Origin: an uncultured Bacilli bacterium
GTDB taxonomy: Bacteria > Bacillota_I > Bacilli_A > ML615J-28 > CAG-313
Length of the DNA: 64,000 bases
Direction: 5' to 3'
Assembly: GCA_944326155.1 (NCBI GenBank)
Contig: CALVCV010000005.1
Span: 1-64,000 of the forward strand
A model generated the notes under the pieces. It made no database searches and was not told the DNA's origin. It was given only the letters and a program-made list of their open reading frames with translations. How positions within the stretch are numbered: the first letter of the stretch is position 1; each line of letters begins with the position of its first letter. Below, piece by piece: positions 15,794-26,300 of this stretch. The position numbers and the translations under genes were made by a program.

Positions 15794-16801
15794 ATGTTAA
15801 AATATATCGTAAAACGTTTATTTATATCGATATTTGTATTATTAGGCGTTTCTATTATCATTTATACAATGGTAAGACTTATGCCTACCAATTATGTTGA
15901 TATCAAATATTCGTCACAATTGCAATCTGGAGCAATCAATCAAGAAGACATCGATCGATTTAAAGAACTATATGGTATTGGTGATAATTCATTTAAAGGT
16001 ATCGTAACCGGTTATGTAAAATGGCTTGGCAACTTATGCAAAGGTGATTTAGGTAATTCGTTTAAATATACTAAACCAGTAGCTGACGTTATTAGCGAAA
16101 ATATGTGGATTTCTTTTGCCATTGCTGTTATAGCAACTATTCTACAGTTTCTAATTGCCATTCCTTTGGGTATATCAAGTGCTACGCATCAATATTCGAT
16201 TCGTGATTATACCGTTACGGTTTTTACGATGATTGGAATTTCCTTACCAACATACTTTTTTGCGGCAATTGTGATAAAAATATTTTCGGTTAATTTGGGA
16301 TGGTTCCCTTCAAATGGTTTGATTTATGCATCTAAAGATTATGCGGATACTTTTATTGGCGGTTTAACTAAGTTTGGTGATATTGCTCGTCACTTGGTTT
16401 TACCAATTTCAGTTAGTGTTATTTTGTCTATTGGTGGATTGATGAGATATACAAGAACAAATACACTTGAAGTATTGAATGCTGATTATATTCGAACAGC
16501 ACGTGCGAAAGGGTTATCAGAAAAGAAAGTAATTTATAAGCATGCTTTCAGAAATACGATGATTCCACTTGCAACTTTACTTGCTGGTATTTTACCATCA
16601 CTATTTGGTGGTATGATGATTACAGAACAAGTTTTTGGTATTGATGGTATAGGACGTCTTGCTTATCAAGCCTTAAGAGAAGGTGATATTCCATTTGTAA
16701 TGGGATATAATATGTTCCTTGCTGTTTTAACAGTTATAGGTACTTTGTTTTCTGATATCATGTATTCAATAGTCGACCCACGTGTTAAGTTAGGTAAATA
16801 G
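15794..16801 (+). CDS. oppB: Oligopeptide ABC permease OppB
   Basis: 335-residue inner-membrane permease. N-terminal helix (about 10-30) with the family start KYIVKRLFISIFVLLGVSII, a ~70-residue extracellular loop, then five helices. The EAA coupling motif NADYIRTARAKGLSEKKVI (about residue 230) contacts the ATPases, and the family C-terminus YSIVDPRVKLG is intact. GGAG is six bases before the ATG. It partners with OppC. Confidence 0.93.
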   Translation: MLKYIVKRLFISIFVLLGVSIIIYTMVRLMPTNYVDIKYSSQLQSGAINQEDIDRFKELYGIGDNSFKGIVTGYVKWLGNLCKGDLGNSFKYTKPVADVISENMWISFAIAVIATILQFLIAIPLGISSATHQYSIRDYTVTVFTMIGISLPTYFFAAIVIKIFSVNLGWFPSNGLIYASKDYADTFIGGLTKFGDIARHLVLPISVSVILSIGGLMRYTRTNTLEVLNADYIRTARAKGLSEKKVIYKHAFRNTMIPLATLLAGILPSLFGGMMITEQVFGIDGIGRLAYQALREGDIPFVMGYNMFLAVLTVIGTLFSDIMYSIVDPRVKLGK

Positions 16802-16809
16802 GTGAAAAT

Positions 16810-17850
16810 ATGGAAAAAATCAAAGAAATTAAAGAAGAAATTATGAACCAAGAAGAAAATCTTTCAGAAGAAATGGTTAAAGAAATGAGCCCTTTAAGAC
16901 TTATTTTAAGAAGATTTTTTCGTTCAAAATTATCATTAGTAGGTATTATCTTAATTGCTGCTTTATTTATATTTTCGTTTTTAGGCCCTGTGTTTTATCA
17001 AAAATGGGGTGAAATAACAGTTGACAGGAGTCAAATTATTCAAGAAATTGAAACTACACATACTTTTACTGATGCTTCAGGTAATGAAGTAACAGTCATT
17101 CAAGTATTACAACATGTTAATGAAATTAACGACTATGCAAATCCTAGTAAAGAACACTTACTTGGAACTGATGATAAAGGAATGGATATTTTTGTAAGAC
17201 TAATGTATGGCGGAAGAATTTCCTTAACTATAGGTTTTATTGTTGTTATTTTAGAAACTTTAATAGGAATTGTTCTAGGAGGAATTGCTGGATATTTTGG
17301 TGGTTGGATAGATCAATTAATTATGAGAATTGTAGATATTTTTAATTGTATACCTACACTACCTATTTTATTGATTGCTTCTGCCATGATTGAATCTTGG
17401 GAATTAGATCCTGATCAAAATATTTATATTTTAATGGTTATTATAACTATTTTTGGTTGGAGTGGTGTTGCTCGTTTAGTTAGAGGCCAAATTTTATCTC
17501 TTCGTGAACAAGAGTATATTACTGCTACTGAAGTTATGGGACTTTCAGTTTGGCGTCGAATCTTCAAACATTTAATTCCCAATGTTATGCCACAGTTAAT
17601 TGTTAGTATGACACTTGGATTAGGTAGTGTTATTCTTTATGAATCAACACTTAGTTATTTAGGATTAGGTGTGCAATTACCAAAGGCTGCATGGGGTACT
17701 ATGATTTCTACGGCAAATGATCCACAAGTTTTAAATTATCATATGAATATGTGGTTACCAGCAGGTTTTATGATTGTAATCGCTGTATTAGGATTTAATT
17801 TTATTGGTGATGGTCTTCGTGATGCGATGGATCCAAAGGCTAAAAAGTAG
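16810..17850 (+). CDS. oppC: Oligopeptide ABC permease OppC
   Basis: 346 residues. The cytoplasmic N-terminus is followed by a helix at about 40-60, an extracellular segment with the typical HLLGTDDKGMDIFVRLMYGG, then five helices. The EAA motif is YITATEVMGLSVWRRIFKHL and the end is GDGLRDAMDPKAKK, as in the family. AGGTGA precedes the ATG eight bases after oppB. Confidence 0.93.
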   Translation: MEKIKEIKEEIMNQEENLSEEMVKEMSPLRLILRRFFRSKLSLVGIILIAALFIFSFLGPVFYQKWGEITVDRSQIIQEIETTHTFTDASGNEVTVIQVLQHVNEINDYANPSKEHLLGTDDKGMDIFVRLMYGGRISLTIGFIVVILETLIGIVLGGIAGYFGGWIDQLIMRIVDIFNCIPTLPILLIASAMIESWELDPDQNIYILMVIITIFGWSGVARLVRGQILSLREQEYITATEVMGLSVWRRIFKHLIPNVMPQLIVSMTLGLGSVILYESTLSYLGLGVQLPKAAWGTMISTANDPQVLNYHMNMWLPAGFMIVIAVLGFNFIGDGLRDAMDPKAKK

Positions 17851-17858
17851 GTGTAATA

Positions 17859-19046
17859 ATGGCTAAAGAAAATACGAAAAAGAATTCAAATTATATATCT
17901 ATCAAAGAAAGCCGTAAAATTTTAAAGTATAATATTCAACAAATGAAATATTATGAAAAATTAAAACAACAAAAACGCGATGAATCTGAATATATCACAC
18001 GAATGAAAGATCCCAATAATATTATTGAAATTGAAAATTTAAAAACTTGCTTTTTTACAGATAATGGTACGGTTATGTCAGTTAATGGTGTTTCTTTTTC
18101 TATTCCTAAAAATAAAATTGTTGGAGTTGTTGGTGAGTCAGGCTGTGGAAAGAGTGTAACTTCTTTATCTATTATGCAACTTGTACAAGCTCCTCAAGGA
18201 CAAATTATTGGTGGTGAGATTCGTTTTAATGATGAAAAATTAGGCTATTTTGAAGATGGTAGTAAAAAAGCATATGATATAACAAAGATGCCCACTAAAG
18301 AAATTCATAAAATTAGAGGCGAGGATATAACAATGATTTTCCAAGAACCAATGACAAGTTTAAATCCGGTTTTTACAATTGGAAATCAATTAGATGAAGT
18401 TAGTTTTATTCATAATAAAGATATGTCTAAAGAAGAAGTAAAAAAACATAGTATTGAAATGCTAACCAAGGTTGGTATTTCAATGCCAGAACATGTCTAT
18501 GAAAGTTATCCTCATGAGTTATCAGGAGGCATGAGACAGCGTGTTATGATTGCTATGGCACTTGCAGGAAGTCCAAAATTAATTATTGCGGATGAACCAA
18601 CAACAGCCTTAGATGTTACTATTCAAGCACAAATTTTAGAATTATTAAAAGATTTACAAAAACAAGTAGGTTGTTCTATTATGTTAATTACACATGATTT
18701 AGGTGTGATTGCTGAAATGGCAGATGAAGTTGTTGTTATGTATGCAGGTCGTGTAATTGAAAAAGGAACTGTTCAAGAAATTTTTCATAATCCTTTACAT
18801 CCATATACAATTGGTCTACAAAAGAGTAAACCGCTTATTACTTCTAATTCTAATGAACCATTATATTCGATACCTGGTCAAGTACCAAGTTTGATTAATT
18901 TACCAGATCATTGTTATTTCAAAAATCGTTGTATAAAATGCACTGAAAAATGTAGTGGTAAGTATCCTAAATTAGTTCAAGTTACAGATACACACTATGT
19001 TTCATGCTATTTGTATGAAAAAAAAGGAGGAAAATTAAGTGGATGA
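17859..19046 (+). CDS. oppD: Oligopeptide ABC ATPase OppD
   Basis: 395-residue ATPase. An unusual ~50-residue lysine-rich N-terminal extension precedes the domain. Walker A GESGCGKSV, Q-loop FQEPMTSLNP, signature LSGGMRQR and Walker B LIIADEPTTALD are present. The C-terminal oligo_HPY region carries four cysteines (C-x5-C-x2-C-x3-C type), the arrangement that binds a 4Fe-4S cluster in mycobacterial OppD. The stop TGA lies inside the start of oppF. Confidence 0.93.
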   Translation: MAKENTKKNSNYISIKESRKILKYNIQQMKYYEKLKQQKRDESEYITRMKDPNNIIEIENLKTCFFTDNGTVMSVNGVSFSIPKNKIVGVVGESGCGKSVTSLSIMQLVQAPQGQIIGGEIRFNDEKLGYFEDGSKKAYDITKMPTKEIHKIRGEDITMIFQEPMTSLNPVFTIGNQLDEVSFIHNKDMSKEEVKKHSIEMLTKVGISMPEHVYESYPHELSGGMRQRVMIAMALAGSPKLIIADEPTTALDVTIQAQILELLKDLQKQVGCSIMLITHDLGVIAEMADEVVVMYAGRVIEKGTVQEIFHNPLHPYTIGLQKSKPLITSNSNEPLYSIPGQVPSLINLPDHCYFKNRCIKCTEKCSGKYPKLVQVTDTHYVSCYLYEKKGGKLSG

Positions 19047-20121
19047 AAAAAAAGAAATAATCTTACAAGTAAATGATTTAAAAAAATATTTTCCTCTAGA
19101 TAAAAATTTATTTGGAAAACCTGCAAGATACTTAAAAGCAGTTGATAACATTAGTTTTACCTTAGAAAAAGGGACAACGATTGGGATAGTAGGCGAATCT
19201 GGTTGTGGAAAAACAACTTTAGGTCGTACTATTTTAAAATTATATAACTCCGATGGTGGCTCTATTTTTTTTGCCGGCCAAGATATAACAAGATTATCAA
19301 AACATCAAATGCGTAAATATCGCACAAAAATGCAATTAATTTTTCAAGATCCTTACTCTAGTTTACCGCCTCGTATGACAGTTGGTAATATTATTTCAGA
19401 AGCAGTAAGAGTTCATAAAATTGTACCTAAAAAAGAAGTAGCAAAATATGTTCAAAACATAATGAAAAAGTGTGGTTTACCACCACAATATTATGATAGA
19501 TATCCACATGAATTTTCAGGTGGTCAAAGACAACGGATTTGTATTGCTAGAGCTCTTGCAGTAAAGCCAGAACTTATCATTTGTGATGAACCAGTTAGTG
19601 CCCTCGACGTGTCTATTCAAGCACAAATTATTAATCTTTTAAAAGAATTACAAAAGAGTATGGGACTTACGTACGTTTTTATTTCACATGATTTATCCGT
19701 TGTTAAATATATTACTGATCAAATTATGGTTATGTATTTAGGTAATGCGATGGAATTAGGCGAAACAGATGATATATTTGATAACCCATTACATCCTTAT
19801 ACACAAGCTTTATTTTCAGCTGTACCAGTACCTGATCCAGATGTAAAAATGCATAGAGTGATTTTAAATGGTGATATACCTTCACCTGCTAATCCTCCTA
19901 AAGGATGTAAATTTCATACTAGATGTGCAAATTGTATGAAAGTTTGTCGGTATATGGAACCTAAATATATTGAAGTGACCAAGAAACATTTTGTCGCATG
20001 TCATTTATACAATCAAGAAATTATGAATGATTTAGCATTCTATGATGCTGAATATGATCAAATATTACTTCAAGAACAACAAATGAAAGAACAAAAAGAA
20101 AAGAAGAATGAAAAAAAATAA
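19039..20121 (+). CDS. oppF: Oligopeptide ABC ATPase OppF
   Basis: 360-residue partner ATPase. GTG start with AGGAGG eight bases ahead, overlapping oppD by eight bases. Walker A GESGCGKTT, Q-loop FQDPYSSLPP, signature FSGGQRQRICIARA, Walker B LIICDEPVSALD. The C-terminus has the cysteine cluster CKFHTRCANCMKVC and a glutamine/lysine-rich tail. Completes the importer. Confidence 0.93.
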   Translation: MDEKKEIILQVNDLKKYFPLDKNLFGKPARYLKAVDNISFTLEKGTTIGIVGESGCGKTTLGRTILKLYNSDGGSIFFAGQDITRLSKHQMRKYRTKMQLIFQDPYSSLPPRMTVGNIISEAVRVHKIVPKKEVAKYVQNIMKKCGLPPQYYDRYPHEFSGGQRQRICIARALAVKPELIICDEPVSALDVSIQAQIINLLKELQKSMGLTYVFISHDLSVVKYITDQIMVMYLGNAMELGETDDIFDNPLHPYTQALFSAVPVPDPDVKMHRVILNGDIPSPANPPKGCKFHTRCANCMKVCRYMEPKYIEVTKKHFVACHLYNQEIMNDLAFYDAEYDQILLQEQQMKEQKEKKNEKK

Positions 20122-20332
20122 GAAATCAAAGTTTGTTGATGATGGAAGAACCATTTACAATATGGATGTTGATGGTCTTCCTAAAAGGAAAGAAAAAAAT
20201 AAATTAAATTTAACCAAGGAAGAAAGAAAGTTAGTCATTCAAGCTGCAATTAAACATTATTTTCCAATTTTAATTGGTGTAATACTATGTTTCTTATTTG
20301 CAATGTTGCTTATAAAATGGTGGCTTGGATAA
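20108..20332 (+). CDS. Small single-helix membrane protein
   Basis: 74 residues overlapping the end of oppF by 14 bases. A charged N-terminal half is followed by one membrane helix (about 50-70). No family recognised. Its place between the importer and the giant protease may mean a scaffold or accessory subunit of either; that is inference. Confidence 0.7.
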   Translation: MKKNKKSKFVDDGRTIYNMDVDGLPKRKEKNKLNLTKEERKLVIQAAIKHYFPILIGVILCFLFAMLLIKWWLG

Positions 20333-20349
20333 TGTAACAGGAGGAAAAA

Positions 20350-23300
20350 ATGAAAAAGAAAATTATAGCTTTCTTTGTGGTTGCCTTCTTGTTAATTGCT
20401 TGCGTTTCTTGTGAAAAGAAATCACAAAATGGTGAAAATAGTTCGAATGATTCAAGTAAAATTCAACAATTACAAATTCTACGTAGTGATTTAAAACTTA
20501 CACAAGATCAAGTAATGTCACAAATTAAAGCTGATACCATAAAGGAAAATGGTGGTTATCTTGATGATGATGAAATTGTTGTTATTATGAAATTAGAAGA
20601 CGATTCGTTAATGGATTCATATCTTGATAAATATGCCAATAAATCTAACTCGATTGCAGACTTTGCTGCAACGAATATAGGTAAAAGCAAGACGCTTAGA
20701 ATTTTACAAAAGCAAGACGCTTTAATTAATGAATTAGTTGCAAAAAAATTAATTAAGAGTGTTGAGTATCAATATACGACAGTTATGAATGCTATTGCGG
20801 TAAAAATTGTATATAAAAATTTTGCTGCGCTATCGGAAATTGCAAATGTTGAAGCTACTTATATTTCTGATACATATAATTTACCACAATCAGTTAAGGC
20901 TGAAACTGGTGCTGTTGAAAATATTGTTGATGTATATCCAACTGGAATTTTCAATTCTAGTAGTGTGAATTACACAGGTGAAGGAACAGCAGTTGCAATT
21001 CTTGACTCAGGATTTGATTGTAGTCATACTGTTTTTTCAACTCAACCTAGTGTACAATTGCTTACTGATAAAGATATTTCTAGTGTATTATCTCGTACTA
21101 ATGCGGCTGCTCTATCGGGTGGCGATTTGGAATTAACAGATGTTTATTATAGTAGAAAAATTCCTTTTGTATTTGATTATGCCGATAAAGATAGTGATGT
21201 TTTTCCATATGATTCAGAACATGGTACACATGTTGCCGGAATTATTGGTGGATCTGATGATGTTGTTACAGGTGTTGCAGTAAATACACAATTGGTATTA
21301 TTAAAAGTTTTTCCTGATTTAGATGATGGTGCTGAAACTGATGATATCTTAGCAGCATTAGAAGATGCAGTATTACTTGGTGTTGATGTTATCAATATGT
21401 CGCTTGGATCTTCTTGTGGATTTAGTCGTGAATACGATAATGATGCTATCAATGAAGTATATGATATGATTAATGAAAGTGGTATTAGTTTGATTACTGC
21501 TGCAAGTAATAGTTATAGTTCATCTTTTGGTGGTGAACAAGGTAACACTAACATGGTTACAAATCCCGATTCAGGTACAGTTGGTTCGCCATCTACATAT
21601 CCTGCTGCACTATCTGTTGCTTCAATAAGTGGTATAAAGAGCAAATATATGATTGGTAATGATTCACAAATTTTCTTTTTTAAAGAATCAAACAATATCA
21701 ATGGTGATGAAAATGATTTCTTTAAAGAAATTGGCTTAAAAGAAGGCGAAACAAAAACTTATGAATACGTTACTGTCCCTGGTGTTGGTTTACAAGTAAA
21801 CTATGCTACTTTAGGAGATTTAACAGGTAAAATCGTTTTGGTTAGACGTGGTGATAATACTTTTGAAGAAAAAGCCCAAATTGCCAAAAATGCTGGTGCC
21901 TTAGCTTGTATCATTTATAACAATGTTGAAGGGGACATTTTAATGTCAATGGGAAAAAGCGACCACATTCCAACCATTTCAATTTCTAAAGATGATGGTG
22001 TAAAGTTGGCTGCTAAAGATCGTGGTACTTTAACACTTAGTTATGATTATCAAGCTGGACCTTTTATATCAGATTTCTCTAGTTGGGGTCCAACAGGATC
22101 TTTAGAATTAAAACCTGAAATTACAGCTCATGGTGGTAATATTTTGTCATCTGTTCCTGGTGGAGGATACGACCAAATTAGTGGTACATCAATGGCTACA
22201 CCAAATCTTAGTGGTATTGTTGTATTAATTAGACAATATTTAAAAGAACTATATCCTAACTATTCTGCTAAAGAAATTGCTGTTTTAACTAATCAATTAT
22301 TGATGTCTACCGCAACTATTGCAAATAACGAAGTAGGACTTCCTTATTCACCAAGAAAACAAGGAGCAGGTCTTGCTAGCTTATACAATTCAGTAAACAC
22401 CAAAGCGTATATTACAGTTGATGGATCTGATCGTACAAAATTAGAATTATTTGATGATCCTAAAAGAACTGGTGTCTACACTATGGAATTTAATGTTGTC
22501 AACTTATCAAATAGTGCAATTAGTTATAATCTTGAGTTAATTGGTATGACAGAAACTGTTTCTTCATCAGATGATAAACACGTTGCTGAAATGCCTCAAA
22601 TTTTAAATGGTCAAACTACTTATGAATTAATGAATGATGGCGGTAGTTTAAATGGCAATACTTTAGTTTTAAATGCTAATCAAACTGCTAAAATTAAAGC
22701 TATATATCGTTTAAGTGATGTAGATAAAGAAATCATTGAAACATCATTCCCTTATGGTATGTATGTTGAAGGCTTTGTTAAACTTGTTGCTATAGACGAA
22801 AATGAAATTAGTTTAAATGTTCCATTCCTTGCTTTCTATGGCGATTGGACAGAAGCACCAATGTTTGATAAAACATATTATGAAGTTGATGCCGAAGCAA
22901 ATAATCCTTCTATTAATGAAGAAGATAAATTAAAAGCTGATTATTTTGCGACAACTCCATATGGTTCATATTATTATAACTATATTATTCCGCTTGGAAC
23001 TTATTTATATGATATTGATACAACCTTATATGATGTTATTCCAGCATCAAAAGATAAGATTGCCATTTCTAATATTCTTGGTACAATAGATGGTATATCA
23101 ACCATTTATGGTGGTTTATTAAGAAATGCCAAAGAAATGCGTTATACAATTGTTGATAAATTAACTGGTGAAGTAGTTTATAGTTATACAGATTATAATG
23201 CTAATAAAGCTTATTCTTTAGGTGGCGGACCAATACCATATTATGATTTCTTAGATATCAGTTCTTATCAACTAGGATTAGTTAACAATCGTGAATATGA

Positions 23301-26300
23301 ATTTAAAATGCAAGCTTTATTAGATTATGGTGATGGTGGCGAAAATACCAACGTAAGAAATACTTTTGAATTTGATTTCTTCGCTGATGATGAAGCCCCA
23401 GTGTTAAAAGATGCAACATATGAAAAAATTTATGATGAAAATCTAAAGAAAGATCGTTATTACATTACACTTACAGTTTACGATAATCATTATGCACAAT
23501 CAATTACGCCAATTATTTTTACATCAAATGAAAGCTATTCATTTTTAACAGAAAACCCAATTCCTATTTATGGCGAAAAAGGAAAAGATACAAAAGTTCG
23601 ATTTGAAATTACTGATTTCTTAGCTGACATCGGTGAAGATGCCTTGATTACAAGTGCACTTGCTTTCTCAATTGATGATTATGCTTTAAATTCTAATATA
23701 TATTTATGCCAACTTCCTGGTACAAAAGGTGATTTTAAATTTACTAAAAATGGTGAATTGGATGGTAGTGATTTAGTCATCTTATCAATGTATGAGGATG
23801 AAGTAGTTGATTTAACTCAATATCTTGCGACAGCTGATTCAACAGTTGATGCTAACAAAGACTATTTAAAATATTTAGTTTGGTCATCATCTAATGAAAA
23901 AGTAGCAACTGTTCAAGATGGTGAAGTAAGAGGAATTGCTCCAGGTAGAACAACCATTACTGTTCAAGAACAAATGGATTTAAAACAAGCTGTTTTGATT
24001 ATTAATGTTAAAGAACGTTCTACGAATATGCTTACAGATGCTAAACAAAATCTTGCTGAAACAAGAGATATTGAAAATGTAAATGATGAAAAAATTAAAG
24101 AAATTCGATTCTCTTATTTTGAAACTTTATTTGCTTATTCAAGAGCTGCACAAACAAGTGAAATTGGTTCAACAGGTAGTAAAATATTTATTTCAAGTTT
24201 ACCTTCAATTAATTTTTTTCCTGGTGAAAAAATTAAACTTTATTATGATTTAGATCCTTGGTATGTTGCAGATCAATATGAGGTATCGTATTCTTCAACA
24301 AATCCATCAGTAGCAAGTGTTGATCAAAATGGCGTAGTAACAGGTCTTAAAAAAGGCAATACAACAATTGTTTTAACGGTTGCTGGTTCTAACATTATGG
24401 CAAGAATTAGAGTAACAGTTAAAAGTGAATTTGTTATTGAAGATAGAATACTAGTCGCCTATAAAGGTTTAGGTGGCGATGTTGTAATTCCTGATGATGA
24501 AGGTATTTATGCAATTGGTGCCTATGCTTTCTGTTTGTATGAAACAGATATGAGTGTTGATTTACCAGAAGATGACTATGATGCAAATAAAATACCATCA
24601 GCAAATACAACAATTAAATCGGTAACCATTCCAAGTGGCGTTGAAGAAATTCAAAAATATGCGTTTTATAATTGCTCTGGTCTTGAAAGAGTAGTTTTAC
24701 CTGATACAATTAAATTTATTAGAGAATATGCTTTTTATAAAGATGTTAAATTACAAAATATTAATTTGAATAATGTTTTATCAATTGGTGCTTATGCTTT
24801 TTATCAATGTGAATTATTAAATAATATTGCACTTGATAGAGCCTATGCAATAGGAAAAAATGCCTTTGATGGTTGCATTTCTTTAGAATCAATTGATCTT
24901 AGTGCTTTAAGAAACTCTGGGCAAGAAACATTTAAAAATTGTACAGCCTTAAGAAATGTTGTTTTTGCATTAAATACTAAACTTTCTTATGCAATGTTTG
25001 TTGGTAGTGGAATTGAAAACGTAACATTATATGAGACAGTTGAAATTCCTGATTTTTGTTTTGCAAAATGTGAAAATTTAACTATTGTTACTCTTGAATC
25101 ATCACTTATTAAAATTGGCAAAGGTGCATTTAGTGAATGTCCTAAGTTAACTGATGTAAATCTTAAAGGAACAGTTGATGCCATTGATGAACAAGCATTC
25201 TATAGTTGTCCTTCTTTAGTGGTATTTACATTGCCTAATTCAGAAGTTACACTTGGCGCATATGTTTTCTATCAATGTGAAAACTTAGAAGAAGTAAAAT
25301 TTAATGCTTTGACAAAAGTAAACAATCTATCAGGTTCTGCTTTTGAAGGTACTAAAGTTGAACGCTTTACAATCGATGGAAATAATACAAATTATAACTT
25401 TGATGGAACTTATTTACTTAACAAAGAAGAAGATGCAATTATCTTTGTTTTACCAACATTAAGTGAAAAAGTACTTACTATTCCTGTTAATATTTTAACA
25501 ATTGGCGTAGGTTCATTTAGTGGCTTACCTGTTGAAGAAATCACAATTACAAATCCTGATACGGTTATTGAAGGATATGCTTTTGCAAATTGTAAGTCTT
25601 TGGTAAAAGTAACTTTACCTCTTCAAAATAATATTATTATCAAAGAACATGCATTTAATTATACGGAAAAATTAGCTGAGATTACAAACTTAGATCAAGT
25701 TAAAAATATTGGTGATTATGCATTTGCTAATAGTAATATAAGAAATGTAACCCTTGCTTCTAATGCCACTTTTGGTGAAGGTGCTTTCTTTCAATCTAAA
25801 ATAGTTGAAGTAACTATTGGTGCCAATTCGACATTTGGTCTTGGTGTTTTCCAAAATTGTACGGTTTTAACAACTGTAAATATGCCACAAGAAGGTGGTG
25901 TTCATTTTGGTATAGCTTGCTTTGCTAACGATATAGAACTTAGTACAATTGACTTATCTAAAGTAGATAGTATAATAGAAAACGAAACATTTTATGGTTG
26001 TGCCAAACTTGCAAAAGCAGAGCTTCTTCAAGTGGAAAAAATTGGTGATTATGCATTTAGCGATTGTGCTTCACTTACTTACTTAAGTATGCCTAAGATT
26101 GTAGAAATTGGCGAAGGTGCTTTTTCTAGATATGATGAAAATGGTGGTGCACCACAATTTATGGAAGTCCTTCTACCTAGTACTTTAAAAATAGTCAAAG
26201 ATGGTGCATTTTTAGGTTGTGAAGGTTTAACAACTATGATTTTGCCTTCTTCAATCGAAAAAATTGGTGATTTCATTTTTGCTTATTGCATCAATTTAAT